A stretch of 64,000 nt of DNA. It comes from an uncultured Methanoregula sp. (lineage in GTDB: Archaea; Halobacteriota; Methanomicrobia; Methanomicrobiales; Methanospirillaceae). How positions within the stretch are numbered: position 1 is the stretch's first letter; each line of letters opens with the position of its first letter. Position numbers and translations under genes: made by a program. The stretch covers positions 2,825,518 to 2,889,517 of the forward strand of contig NZ_OY763919.1 in assembly GCF_963667735.1 (NCBI RefSeq), in the 5' to 3' direction. Positions 45,108 through 54,102 of this stretch are shown here, piece after piece. The notes under the pieces are model-generated. The model saw nothing but the letters and a program-made list of their open reading frames with translations. It had not been told where the DNA came from and searched no databases.

Positions 45108-46412
45108 CTACCGGTTCTGCCGCTCAGCCAGGATCACGTACCCGCCGTCCCGGGCAGGGATTATGGCAACGACTGTATCCGCTGAACCGTCCCCCGCGAC
45201 CCGGTCCCACTCACGGCTCCCGTCCGCCCGGAATTTCAGGGCATGCAGTTTTTCGCCTCCCGTCCCGGTCATCTCCGTATAATCCTCTTTGCCGGTGCCG
45301 GCCGGAAATCCTGCAGAAAAAAATCCTCCATCGGACGTGGGGACAAGGATCCGGCTTCCGGAAATCCCGAGCCTGCCGGCAATCCTGCCATCGCTCCCGA
45401 ACATCACGATCTCCGGCCGGGTGCCGATCGAATTGTTTCCCATGGCGTACCCCGCGGGGATGATCTCCTGTACACTGCCCGGCCGGACAATCCAGGGAGC
45501 CGGGTAATAGCTGAAGACCGGCCCAAGCTCTGTAACCCAGAGCTTTGAGCCATTCGAAGAAATGCGGAGTGCGAGCCTCTGGCCGGCGCTCCCGTCCGGG
45601 CCGGACCCGTAGCCGCCCACGTAGTACCCGTCGCCGCCATCGGCCGCAATGGACCAGGCGCTCGCAAAACCGTACGCCCCGTACCCTTTCTGCCAGGCAA
45701 GGGTCCCGTTCCGGTCAAGGACCGCGACAGCTCCCTGCTCTGTCGACCGGCCGGGCCCAACGCATTCGGTGACCGGGATCTTCCGGTCGCCGGCCCCGAT
45801 GACGGTCTCGCGGCACCCCGGGGTCTCCACGGTCTCGTTTGCGAACGGCGCTCTTGTAATCAGGCTCCCGTTCGCATCGTACGATGCAACGGACCCGACC
45901 GGGTACTGCTGCGAGATGATTCCTGCAACAGCAACCCCGCCATCCGGTGCCGGCTCAAGCATCCAGACCCCGGACAATCCCGTCGGGGCCACGGTCATGA
46001 GATTGCCGGCCCGGTCAAAGAATGCCACGTCCCCGTTGTAGGATACAGCCGTCAGGTTGCCGTCCGTTGTCAGGGCAAGCGAGGTGAGTTCCCCGCCCAT
46101 AGCCGGGCAGGGAGTTTCTGACAGGATCGCTCCGCTGCCGGAAAGCCGGGTGAGTTTCGGGACCGGGGCCTCGTAGCGCCGGCTCGCGTTTCCCCCGGCA
46201 ATCACGAGGTCGCCGCCCGGTAATTCGATGATGGCCCCCGCGATATCGTCAAAACCGGTATCGAGCGTGCGGGTCCAGGCCGGTGTGCCGTCCGGGTGGA
46301 GTTTTATTACGATCACGTCATGGTTGGGGACATAATCGCCACAACCGCAGGAGAGCATGAAGAGTACGAGAAGGGCAACGATTGCAGGGGCGAAGAGACG
46401 GTGAACCGGCAT
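45108..46412 (-). CDS. Lipoprotein with beta-propeller repeats
   Basis: The product is 434 aa. A signal peptide (APAIVALLVLFMLSCGCGD) with a lipobox-like LSCGC indicates an exported, lipid-anchored protein. The rest consists of about seven blade-like repeats with GGDLVIAGGNAS, DGGVAVAGI, GGDGYYVGGYGS, DGGFFSAGF and DGGYVILA motifs alternating with trailing W-x-R/K strands, as in PQQ- or Kelch-like propellers of the type that carry L-P-D-G-x-W. Probably a surface protein with a binding role; ligand unknown. It stands alone. Confidence 0.8.
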   Translation of the reverse strand: MPVHRLFAPAIVALLVLFMLSCGCGDYVPNHDVIVIKLHPDGTPAWTRTLDTGFDDIAGAIIELPGGDLVIAGGNASRRYEAPVPKLTRLSGSGAILSETPCPAMGGELTSLALTTDGNLTAVSYNGDVAFFDRAGNLMTVAPTGLSGVWMLEPAPDGGVAVAGIISQQYPVGSVASYDANGSLITRAPFANETVETPGCRETVIGAGDRKIPVTECVGPGRSTEQGAVAVLDRNGTLAWQKGYGAYGFASAWSIAADGGDGYYVGGYGSGPDGSAGQRLALRISSNGSKLWVTELGPVFSYYPAPWIVRPGSVQEIIPAGYAMGNNSIGTRPEIVMFGSDGRIAGRLGISGSRILVPTSDGGFFSAGFPAGTGKEDYTEMTGTGGEKLHALKFRADGSREWDRVAGDGSADTVVAIIPARDGGYVILAERQNR

Positions 46413-47150
46413 GCGGATTCTGCCGGGGATTTTTGAGGGGGAAATATGTATTCGTTTTTATTTTAGTGCAGGATTTTTTCCTTCCCGGACTGCCGCCCCG
46501 GGAACTGCCGGGGCAGAACCTGAAACGGGCGGCGGCGATGGCACGGGAATGGCTGGCGGGGGCCGGACGGGCATGATAACACGTATGCCCCAAAAGGACC
46601 CCTGACAGGATACTTTATCCTTTACCAGGGAAGTCACATCACAGGGACGGTAAGTCTGCCGGGTTATTTCTCCGACGGAGAGTTTTTTGGAGGACCCGAC
46701 CCGGAAATTCGGCAGTGGAAATGGTGCCAACAACTTTTTTGATTCTTCGTTTAAACGGATATTTTCCCAAAACAACCCTTTTAATCAGGAAAAAACCGTG
46801 CAATTTAGCGGGCAGAGAAAAAGCGCAAAAAACCCTGCAACCTGCAGTATATCCGGAGCCGAAGTCCTGGCCGGCGCCCGCTATGGGAGAAAATTTCACT
46901 GAGCTCATGAGGGGGTAAAAAAAGGGATCTTTTTCCGGCGGAAAAACGGCGAATCGTCCCTGCAATGCAACCGGTGGCAGTATGGGGGAGGTATTTTCTG
47001 CACATTCATCCTTTTTCGTGTGAACAGGCCCCTGTCCGGCCGGGGTGCATCAGCCCGGTTCTGTTATGAGTTCCGCAGCGGTGAAACCGGTAATCGCCCG
47101 GTGCAGTTTGTTCTGCACAGTCCCGGAACAATTCGAGCGTTGCCTCTTGC
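46413..47150. other. Gene-poor intergenic stretch
   Basis: No ORF here has domain, signal or ribosome-site support; candidates at 46411-46605, 46687-46902 and 46715-46918 overlap one another and end in low-complexity sequence. The stretch is more AT-rich than its surroundings from about 46600 to 46950. A hairpin CCCCGG-6-CCGGGG lies at 46496-46513. Around 46965-47015 a GGSMGEV reading frame could be a decayed N-terminus of the ProC relic that follows, but this is weak. Confidence 0.4.
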
Positions 47151-47429
47151 GTGAGCATGGTAAATCTCAGCGAGTGGGACGGTGATGCGGTCCGGTGCGT
47201 CCGTCTCATCCCGAACCTGACTTCCGAGCAGCACGTCGGCATCTCGCTGGTTGTGTGGGACCGGGGCGTACGGCCGGAAGACAAGGGCCTGCTGCTGGAC
47301 CTCCTCAATGCTGTCGGGACTGTGGTAGAAACGGATGAGGATTCTCTTGAGGTCTGCACCAATCTTACGAGCTGCGGGCCTGCCCCATTGATGAGACGGC
47401 AAATCCGGACGAGATTACTTCTCCATTAA
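47151..47429 (+). pseudogene. Truncated ProC-like (pyrroline-5-carboxylate reductase) relic
   Basis: An open stretch of about 92 codons matches the middle of pyrroline-5-carboxylate reductase: VRCVRLIPNLTSEQHVGISLVV corresponds to the R-x-M-P-N-x-P strand, VRPEDKGLLLDLLNAVGTVVETDED to the following helix with the A-L-G-x-x-x-E pattern, and LEVCTNLTSCGPA to the catalytic T-A-L-S-G-S-G-P-A loop. After GPA the frame leaves the family. The N-terminal NADP-binding half and the C-terminal dimer helices are missing, so this is a gene remnant rather than a working enzyme. Confidence 0.55.
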
Positions 47430-47531
47430 ATATATGTCATTTTCACACTCCGCGTGCCGCTCCTTTATCAGTGGATTCACCAAGATCGGATCACCTGGAA
47501 TCTTAAGAGATTCCAAATCCGAGGGAGTCTG

Positions 47532-48635
47532 ATGAAGCGAACAGGAAAGAAACTGAAGAAAAAGACCGGTGAAGGTGATACGGTGACACAGGATTTCGAA
47601 CCTGTATCGATAGCACCGGCTTTGCTCGGGGATCTCCAGTCACTCATCGATTCTGCCCGGATCCGGGTTGCAGTAGGCGTGAATGCTGAAATGGTCCTTC
47701 TTTACTGGGATATCGGTGAGCGCATCCGAAAAGAGATCCTTAAGGATGAACGTGCAGCATATGGTAAACAGGTTGTCAAGGGATTATCAGATCAGCTGAC
47801 CATGCGCTATGGAGCCGGATTTACGAGGGCAAACCTGTTTCATATGATCCATTTCGCAGAGACTTTTCCTGACCGGAAGATTATCTACACACTGTGTAGA
47901 CAATTGAGCTGGTCACATTTCCGGAATATCATCTATATCGATGATCCGCTCGCCCGGGAATTCTACACCGAGATGTGCCGGCTCGAACGCTGGAGCATCC
48001 GAACCCTGCAGGCAAAAATCCAGGGGATGTTATTCGAACGTACCGCCCTCTCTAAGAAACCGGAAGAACTTGCCCGAAAAGAACTTGCCGCACTCCGTGA
48101 TGAAGACCGGATAACACCGGACCTTGTCTTCAAGAGCCCGTACTTCCTGGAATTCCTCGGGTTGTCCGATACATTTTCAGAAAAAGATCTGGAGAATTCC
48201 ATTCTCCGGGATCTGGAGCGTTTCATCCTCGAACTCGGTACGGATTTCTCATTTGTCGCACGGCAAAAAAGGATCACGGTGGATGGTGAGGATTACTACA
48301 TTGATCTGCTCTTCTATCACCGGAAACTTCACAGGCTTGTCGTGATCGATCTCAAGCTGGGGAAGTTTAAGGCAGCGGACAAGGGGCAGATCGAACTCTA
48401 CCTGCGCTGGCTGGACAAGTACGATCGTCAGCCGGGCGAAGAAGCGCCTATCGGGCTTGTCCTCTGTGCGGGGTCTTCTGCGGAACATGTAGAACTCCTC
48501 GAACTCGAAGCAAGCAGCATCCGCGTTGCCGAGTATCTCACTGAACTCCCGCCCCGCGAAGTGCTGGAGAAGAAACTTAAAAGCGCGGTTGCGATGCACA
48601 AAGAACGTCTTGCGGCACAGGGGACGGGGAAATAA
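47532..48635 (+). CDS. DUF1016 (YhcG-type) PD-(D/E)XK nuclease
   Basis: The product is 367 aa. An N-terminal helical domain (LLYWDIGERIRKEIL, QLSWSHFRNIIYIDDPLAREFYTEM) precedes a C-terminal nuclease domain whose catalytic residues appear in DYYIDLLFYHRKLHRLVVIDLKLGKFKAADKGQIELYLRWLD (D, D-x-K, Q). Family members are often carried on mobile DNA and near restriction genes; E. coli YhcG is a relative. No restriction system is present here. ATG 47532 follows a GAGGGAG ribosome site; the longer frame from 47454 has no such site. A TATA-like AAATATAT is at 47428-47435. It lies alone in a gene-poor zone, suggesting acquisition. Confidence 0.9.
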   Translation: MKRTGKKLKKKTGEGDTVTQDFEPVSIAPALLGDLQSLIDSARIRVAVGVNAEMVLLYWDIGERIRKEILKDERAAYGKQVVKGLSDQLTMRYGAGFTRANLFHMIHFAETFPDRKIIYTLCRQLSWSHFRNIIYIDDPLAREFYTEMCRLERWSIRTLQAKIQGMLFERTALSKKPEELARKELAALRDEDRITPDLVFKSPYFLEFLGLSDTFSEKDLENSILRDLERFILELGTDFSFVARQKRITVDGEDYYIDLLFYHRKLHRLVVIDLKLGKFKAADKGQIELYLRWLDKYDRQPGEEAPIGLVLCAGSSAEHVELLELEASSIRVAEYLTELPPREVLEKKLKSAVAMHKERLAAQGTGK

Positions 48636-48817
48636 GAATTACCGGTTTGATGTAACCAGGAAAACCCGCCATCCCCGACACCGATGATGTCAGTCTTTTT
48701 TCTTAATCTGCCAGCAAACGCCCTCCCCGTGCAACATCTCGCTCGCACGGCCGGCCCGGATGAAAATTATCTTTATGAAAAAAGAATACCACAAAAAAAT
48801 GTGAAATGAAAATGGGC

Positions 48818-48916
48818 TTATGCTCTCTTTCCGTGGGATTTCTTGCCCTCGGTCTGCACTACTGCGGGTGCAGTCTTTGCTGCGGGAGCAACTACCTTCT
48901 TTTCCTTATTTGACAT
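48818..48916 (-). CDS. Tiny Lys/Ala-rich peptide
   Basis: A 32-codon ORF begins with ATG at 48916 behind a strong Shine-Dalgarno sequence (AGGAAGTGAT, 4-5 nt before the start) and ends with TAA. The peptide begins MSNKEKKVV, has an Ala/Pro/Val middle and a basic end (KKSHGKRA). Net charge is strongly positive and no fold is recognisable. The ribosome site and the compact ORF support expression; the role could be nucleic-acid or ribosome binding, which is only a guess. Confidence 0.5.
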   Translation of the reverse strand: MSNKEKKVVAPAAKTAPAVVQTEGKKSHGKRA

Positions 48917-49350
48917 GGTTATCACTTCCTTTTTCAGTTATTTTTCGTTGATTGTGGTTTTTGCCACATATTCATGTTATCCTGGTGCCGGGATATACGC
49001 TTTGTCCCTTTGAAGAAATTGAAACGATTTTGCATGGGTATTTTTGCGGAAAGGGGGCGGGAAACGCGCCGGGGGATTTGAGGATTAAGAGATTTGGAGA
49101 TTGGTAATATGGGGAGATGAGGTACTGCTCCGCGAGCATGAATCGAAATTTTTCGTATTCTGCAAACGAATTAAAAATGCACACACTCTCTCATTTTTGC
49201 ATTCTCTTCAAGGCGAACGGATCCCGGATTCAAAAAGAGAGAACTCTTCTTCTGCTACGGTCATCTTCTCACAAGGATCCCGGGAACATCGAGCCAGTGA
49301 GCAATCTGCAAATATAAATTGGAAGATTTCGGAAATTACTCATACCTTAA
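48917..49350. other. AT-rich intergenic stretch
   Basis: No supported gene. An ORF at 49101-49499 has mixed low-complexity content and no ribosome site. A good TATA-like AATATAAAT lies at 49311-49319 and points at the ORF starting at 49366. Base composition is visibly lower in GC than the core genes around it. Confidence 0.4.
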
Positions 49351-49662
49351 TTATGGAGGAACCGTATGAGATTCCACGCAGGTGGAATTACACGCAACCA
49401 GATCCTTCCGGCAGAAGAGATCGCGGGGAGGGGATTTGTACGGATTATTCGTCAGGCAGATACTGTAATAGAACGAACAGATATGCAGGCACTTATTGAA
49501 GAAGAGTGCTCCAATGCCCAGCTGGTGAACATTTCCCGCATTTTCATCGGGAGTCGCATCTTCAACAGTATCGATGCCGGCGGCAAAACTTGCCAGAAGC
49601 GACAGGCCGATCATGGCAAGAACGAGCCGGGCAGAAAATGTATTCCATGATACGGGCTTCAT
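49351..49662 (-). CDS. Possible small secreted Cys-containing protein
   Basis: This 103-codon ORF starts at ATG 49662 with a GGAG ribosome site six bases upstream and a CTTATAGG box about 50 nt upstream. The first 30 residues form a good signal peptide (ARLVLAMIGLSLLASFAAG, then IDTVEDATPDENAG). The C-terminal half has six Cys but no known fold and may be frame-shifted. A plus-strand ORF (49366-49650) with its own TATA box and GGAGG site covers the same DNA; only one is likely to be real. The signal peptide favours this strand. Confidence 0.35.
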   Translation of the reverse strand: MKPVSWNTFSARLVLAMIGLSLLASFAAGIDTVEDATPDENAGNVHQLGIGALFFNKCLHICSFYYSICLTNNPYKSPPRDLFCRKDLVACNSTCVESHTVPP

Positions 49663-49950
49663 CTGTTTCTCCGTACACCTCGATTCATGTTACTCTTCTC
49701 ATGCAGGCCTATAAGATTGTCGAATTGTACAAGCAATCCATATCAAAAGATTTCCTGATGTTCGGGAAATCCAGGAATCCCGGGCCCCGTGATTATACCA
49801 ATGCCATTTTTATCCTGCCGTAAAAGTATGATTCCCGTTATATGTAATGATTTTTTTTATTCCGTGCGCCGGTGAGCGAACATCCGGGTCATCGTAATGA
49901 GCGGGCATTCAGCAATCGCTATATCTACCCCGTCCCCCCAGTATATTTGT

Positions 49951-50787
49951 ATGCAGACACCGGACCCCGCCTCCATCCATGCGGCCCTTGCCGACGCAAC
50001 GTTCCGGGCCTACCGGGAAGCAGTCATCCGCCTCCCGCTGGACGTTTTGAAAGTGATCGGGGATGCAGCCCGCACCGAGACAAACCCGGTTGCCCGGGGC
50101 GAGTTTGCCAATATCCTGAGGAACATCAAGACCGCAGGGGAACTCGGCGTGCCGATGTGCCAGGATACCGGTGTCCCGGTCATTTACCTGACAATCCCGC
50201 CGCACATCCCGCTCACGCAGGATCTGTACGATGCCGTGGCCGCAGGCGTCCGCAGGGCTGTAAAAGAAGTTCCGCTCCGGCCCAACGTGGTCGATCCCCT
50301 CACCCGTCATAATTCGAATGACAACACCGGCGAGGGGATGCCGGCAATCCACGTGAGGCCCGGCCCGAAATTCACGGTTACCGTTCTGCCCAAGGGCGCC
50401 GGGGCCGAGAACATGTCGCGGATCGCAATGCTGCTTCCTTCCCAGAAAGACCAGATCGAGAAGTTCGTGGTCGAGACCGTGTACCTGGCCGGTTCCCGTC
50501 CCTGCCCCCCGCTCATCATCGGTGTCGGAATTGGCGGCACGTTCGATGGCGCAGCAGCGCTTGCAAAAGAAGCCCTCCTTGAACCGGTCGATATAATGAC
50601 CGGTCTCGAACAGGAAATCCTCTGCGCCGTCAACCGGCTCGGGATCGGGCCTATGGGTCTTGGCGGGGACTTCACGGCCCTTGCGGTCAAAGTGAAGACA
50701 GCCGGCTGCCACACGGCATCGCTGCCGGTTGCCGTCAACATCCAGTGCTGGGCGAACCGGCACGTGACGGTCGAGGTGCGGGTATGA
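49951..50787 (+). CDS. Fumarate hydratase, alpha subunit (class I)
   Basis: The product is 278 aa. It matches the iron-sulfur-cluster half of two-subunit class I fumarases: LRNIKTAGELGVPMCQDTGVPVIYL, RHNSNDNTGEGMPAIHV, LPKGAGAENMS, and Cys in MCQDTG, RPCPP and VNIQCW that hold the [4Fe-4S] cluster. Fumarase interconverts malate and fumarate. A CTATATC box at 49919-49925 gives an almost leaderless message. The beta subunit overlaps by 4 nt. Tartrate dehydratase is the alternative; the TCA-cycle neighbours favour fumarase. Confidence 0.93.
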   Translation: MQTPDPASIHAALADATFRAYREAVIRLPLDVLKVIGDAARTETNPVARGEFANILRNIKTAGELGVPMCQDTGVPVIYLTIPPHIPLTQDLYDAVAAGVRRAVKEVPLRPNVVDPLTRHNSNDNTGEGMPAIHVRPGPKFTVTVLPKGAGAENMSRIAMLLPSQKDQIEKFVVETVYLAGSRPCPPLIIGVGIGGTFDGAAALAKEALLEPVDIMTGLEQEILCAVNRLGIGPMGLGGDFTALAVKVKTAGCHTASLPVAVNIQCWANRHVTVEVRV

Positions 50788-51353
50788 GCACAGCACCCGT
50801 TCCGCTCACAACCCCGCTTGGCGAAGAAGTCCTTTCGCTGCGGGCCGGCGATCAGGTCGAGCTCTCGGGCATTGTCTACACGGCCCGCGACGAGGCTCAT
50901 CTCCGGATGCAGGAGCAGGGGATCCCGTTCGATCCCAAAGGAGCGGTCATCTACCACTGCGGCCCGGTCATTGCGGACAACCGGGTCATCGCAGCCGGTC
51001 CAACAACTTCCGCCCGGATGAACGAACTCTCCGGGTTCCTGATCGACAAAGGCGTGCGGGGCCTCATCGGGAAAGGGGGAATGGGAAGAACGGTGCGGGA
51101 ACAGCTCCGGGAAAGGGGCGTGTACTTCGCGTTCACCGGCGGGTGTGCAGCGCTCGCCTCCTCGCACATGACCCTGGAGGGAGTCTTTTACGAAGACCTG
51201 GGAATGGCCGAGGCGGTCTGGGCAATCCGGCTGGACCGGCTGCCGCTTGTTGTCGGCATCGACTCGCATGGCAGCGATATCTTCGATGCTGCCCGGAAAA
51301 ATGCAGAAGATGCATTTAAGAATTATACAAAAAAGCCCTGCCCCGGCCGGTAG
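50784..51353 (+). CDS. Fumarate hydratase, beta subunit (class I)
   Basis: The product is 189 aa, the C-terminal domain of class I fumarase as a separate protein. Motifs: LRAGDQVELSGIVYTARDEAH, GAVIYHCGPV, AAGPTTSARM, GLIGKGGMG and the closing FEDLGMAEAVW-like YEDLGMAEAVWAIRL. The ATG overlaps the alpha stop (ATGA), so the two are co-translated. It supplies the substrate-binding half of the enzyme. Confidence 0.93.
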   Translation: MSTAPVPLTTPLGEEVLSLRAGDQVELSGIVYTARDEAHLRMQEQGIPFDPKGAVIYHCGPVIADNRVIAAGPTTSARMNELSGFLIDKGVRGLIGKGGMGRTVREQLRERGVYFAFTGGCAALASSHMTLEGVFYEDLGMAEAVWAIRLDRLPLVVGIDSHGSDIFDAARKNAEDAFKNYTKKPCPGR

Positions 51354-51420
51354 TGTCCAAAGAAGAGGTTTTTTGTAACTGCCCATGAATACATAATACG
51401 ATACATAAGGACTGCCACAC

Positions 51421-51693
51421 ATGAAACTCGCCATCGACGAGACCCGGTGCAAGGGCTGCAATCTCTGTACAAAAGTCTGCCCGTACAAGATTTTCAGGGA
51501 GGGGAAAAAACCCAACCGCCGGGGGATTGTGGTGCCCGAACTGGACCGGCCCGAGCGCTGCACCAACTGCCGGCTCCGGCACCTTTACGGCAGGCAGCTC
51601 TGCGGAGTCTGCCAGCTCACCTGCCCCGACCAGGCAATTCACTGGGACGAAGAGAAACCCTATGAACTCCACAAGGTGGCGATTGAATATTGA
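51421..51693 (+). CDS. korD: 2-oxoglutarate:ferredoxin oxidoreductase, delta (ferredoxin) subunit
   Basis: The 90-aa ferredoxin-type subunit has one complete C-x2-C-x2-C-x3-C motif (CKGCNLCTKVCPY) and a second set with a long insert (CTNCRLRHLYGRQLCGVCQLTCP), giving two [4Fe-4S] clusters. It carries electrons between the catalytic subunits and soluble ferredoxin. Its stop overlaps the TTG start of korA (TTGA). A TACATAAT promoter-like region precedes it. Confidence 0.92.
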   Translation: MKLAIDETRCKGCNLCTKVCPYKIFREGKKPNRRGIVVPELDRPERCTNCRLRHLYGRQLCGVCQLTCPDQAIHWDEEKPYELHKVAIEY

Positions 51694-52790
51694 CGAGACT
51701 TGAATTCTGGCAGGGAAACACGGCCTGTGCCGAAGGGGCGCTTGCTGCGGGCTGCAACTTTTTCGGCGGCTACCCGATCACCCCCTCAACGGAAGTCGCC
51801 GAGCACATGGCAGTAAAACTGCCCAAGAAGGGCGGCGTGTTCATCCAGATGGAGGACGAGATCGCGTCCATGGCCTCGATCATCGGGGCTTCCTGGACCG
51901 GCGCCCGGGCCATGACCGCAACGAGCGGGCCCGGATTCTCCTTAATGATGGAGAACATCGGGTTTGCCGCCATGACCGAGACGCCCTGCGTTGTCGTCAA
52001 TGTCCAGCGGGGCGGCCCCTCCACCGGCCAGCCCACCATGTCGGCCCAGGGGGACATGATGCAGGCCCGGTTCGGCTCGCACGGCGATTACGCAATCATC
52101 GCCCTCTGCCCGGCAACTGTTCAGGAGATGTTTGAGCTGACCGTTAAGGCGTTCAACCTCGCGGACAAGTACCGCGTCCCGGTCTTCCTGATGGCCGACG
52201 AAACCGTGGGGCACATGCGGGAGAAGATCCTCGTTCCCGACAAGGTCGAACGCATTGAGCGAAAACCGCTCGCGGCCGGGGCCCTGCCGTTCAGAGCGGA
52301 TGCCGATCTCATCCCGGGCTTCGGGCAGTTCGGCACCGGGCACCATGTCCATGTCACCGGCCTGACCCACGATGAGCGGGGCTACCCGAGCGCAACGAAC
52401 CCGGCACTGCATGCGGCCCTGGTCCGGCGGCTCGTGGACAAGATCGAGAACGCCCGCCACGAGATGGCGGACTACGATGTCGTCAATCCCGGCGCAACCA
52501 GAGTCTTTGTCGCGTACGGCGGTCCGGTCCGGACCGTCCAGCAGGTGATGCATGACCGGAAAGACCCGGATATCGGGTTCCTCCGGATCCGCACGGTCTG
52601 GCCGTTCCCCGAGAAAGCGCTCGCGGAATTTAAAAATGCGAAAGCGTTCTTCGTGCCCGAGATGAACCTCGGCCAGATCGCCCGCGAGATCGAACGGCAC
52701 GTCCGGGTACCGGTCATCAGCATCCCCAAGCTGGGCGGCGAACTCCACACGCCCGCAGATCTCACCGCTGCCCTGGAGGCGCACCGATGA
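51690..52790 (+). CDS. korA: 2-oxoglutarate:ferredoxin oxidoreductase, alpha subunit
   Basis: The product is 366 aa and starts with TTG at 51690, overlapping korD; the protein has the family N-terminus RLEFWQGNTACAEGALAAGC followed by FGGYPITPSTEVAEHM, ATSGPGFSLM and TPCVVVNVQRGGPSTGQPT. The alpha subunit contributes part of the thiamine-diphosphate site. In methanogens the enzyme carboxylates succinyl-CoA to 2-oxoglutarate for glutamate synthesis. Adjacent sucCD supports 2-oxoglutarate rather than a branched 2-oxoacid as substrate. Confidence 0.94.
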   Translation: MTRLEFWQGNTACAEGALAAGCNFFGGYPITPSTEVAEHMAVKLPKKGGVFIQMEDEIASMASIIGASWTGARAMTATSGPGFSLMMENIGFAAMTETPCVVVNVQRGGPSTGQPTMSAQGDMMQARFGSHGDYAIIALCPATVQEMFELTVKAFNLADKYRVPVFLMADETVGHMREKILVPDKVERIERKPLAAGALPFRADADLIPGFGQFGTGHHVHVTGLTHDERGYPSATNPALHAALVRRLVDKIENARHEMADYDVVNPGATRVFVAYGGPVRTVQQVMHDRKDPDIGFLRIRTVWPFPEKALAEFKNAKAFFVPEMNLGQIAREIERHVRVPVISIPKLGGELHTPADLTAALEAHR

Positions 52791-53575
52791 GTTTCGAGGA
52801 CTGGTACCGAGAGGACCGGCTCCCCCACATTTACTGTGCAGGCTGCGGGAACGGGACTATCATCAACTGCACTCTTGCCGCCATCGACCAGATGGGCTGG
52901 AAGAAAGAGGAGACGGTCTTTGTCTCCGGTATCGGCTGCTCTTCGCGGGCCCCCGGCTACATCCTCACCGACTCGCTCCACACCACGCATGGCCGGGCCC
53001 TCCCGTTCGCCACCGGGGTGAAGATGGCAAACCCGAATCTCAATGTCGTGGTCTTCACCGGCGACGGCGACCTGGCAGCCATTGGCGGCAACCATTTCAT
53101 CCACGCCTGCCGGCGCAACATCAACCTCACGGTGGTCTGCATGAACAACCAGATCTATGGCATGACCGGCGGGCAGGGAAGCCCGACCACCCCGAAAGGC
53201 TGCCTCTCCTCGACCACCCCGTACGGGTGCGCCGAGATCCCGTTCGATCTCTGCGAACTGGCAATAGCTGCCGGGGCCAACTATGTCTCCCGCTGGACCT
53301 CGTACCACGTAAAAGAACTGGAGAAAGCGGTGAAAGCCGGCCTCGAGACCCCGGGCTTCTCGTTCATCGAGGCGCTCGTCCAGTGCCCGACCGCGTTCGG
53401 GCGCCGCAACAAGTTCCGGCAGGTAGCCGATCACGTGGAATACCTCCGGGCCCACTCGCTCCTCAAGGCCAAGTACGACCGGATGACCGAGAATGGCGAA
53501 CAGATTCCTGAAGATATGTTCGTTGTCGGGGAACTCATGCGCCGCAACCGGCCGGCTCTCGGGGTGAAACCATGA
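52787..53575 (+). CDS. korB: 2-oxoglutarate:ferredoxin oxidoreductase, beta subunit
   Basis: The product is 262 aa. It binds thiamine diphosphate and a [4Fe-4S] cluster: YCAGCGNGTI supplies cluster Cys, GDGDLAAIGGNHFIHACRRNINL is the TPP/Mg motif, followed by NNQIYGMTGGQGSPTTP. The 4-nt overlaps with korA and korC show one operon. No deviation from the family is seen. Confidence 0.95.
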   Translation: MSFEDWYREDRLPHIYCAGCGNGTIINCTLAAIDQMGWKKEETVFVSGIGCSSRAPGYILTDSLHTTHGRALPFATGVKMANPNLNVVVFTGDGDLAAIGGNHFIHACRRNINLTVVCMNNQIYGMTGGQGSPTTPKGCLSSTTPYGCAEIPFDLCELAIAAGANYVSRWTSYHVKELEKAVKAGLETPGFSFIEALVQCPTAFGRRNKFRQVADHVEYLRAHSLLKAKYDRMTENGEQIPEDMFVVGELMRRNRPALGVKP

Positions 53576-54102
53576 GGCACGAGGTCAGGTTCTCGGGGTT
53601 CGGGGGCCAGGGCATCATCCTCTCTGCAGTCATCATCGGCCGGGCCGCTGTCATGTATGACAACAAGTTCGCGGTCCAGACGCAGGTCTATGGCCCGGAG
53701 GCCCGGGGCGGGGCATCGATGAGCCAGGTTGTCATCGATGACGACCCGATCCTCTACCCCAAGGTCGCCAACCCCAACATCTATGTTATCATGTCGCAGG
53801 AAGGCTTCGAGAAGTACGGGGCAAGTGCACAGGACCCTGCGGTCATGCTCATCGACTCGACGCTCGTCCACTCCCGCCCAAAGTGCAGGTGCATCGAGAT
53901 CCCTGCAACGCAGGAAGCCAAGCAGACGCTGAAGAAAGATATCGTGGCAAACATCGTGATGCTCGGGGCTCTCGTTGCTGCAACGCAGCTCGTGAGCGAA
54001 GAGGCGTTGAAGAAAGCCATCCTCGATTCCGTGCCCAAGGGAACCGAGGATCTCAACCTGAAAGCCATGCAGCTGGGACTTACGCTGGGAAAACAATCAT
54101 GA
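53572..54102 (+). CDS. korC: 2-oxoglutarate:ferredoxin oxidoreductase, gamma subunit
   Basis: The product is 176 aa with RFSGFGGQGIILSAVIIGRAA, QTQVYGPEARGGASMSQVVI and VMLGALVAATQLVSEEALKKAI, the gamma-subunit signature that helps bind CoA. It completes the korDABC order. sucC begins 4 nt before its stop, so the oxidoreductase and succinyl-CoA synthetase are co-transcribed. Confidence 0.94.
   Translation: MRHEVRFSGFGGQGIILSAVIIGRAAVMYDNKFAVQTQVYGPEARGGASMSQVVIDDDPILYPKVANPNIYVIMSQEGFEKYGASAQDPAVMLIDSTLVHSRPKCRCIEIPATQEAKQTLKKDIVANIVMLGALVAATQLVSEEALKKAILDSVPKGTEDLNLKAMQLGLTLGKQS

Noticed and set aside
46411..46918. Several overlapping short ORFs after the beta-propeller gene
   Set aside because: Low complexity, mutually overlapping and without ribosome sites.
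49101..49499. 132-codon ORF on the plus strand
   Set aside because: No ribosome site, odd composition, and it overlaps the better supported ORFs starting at 49366 (plus) and 49662 (minus).
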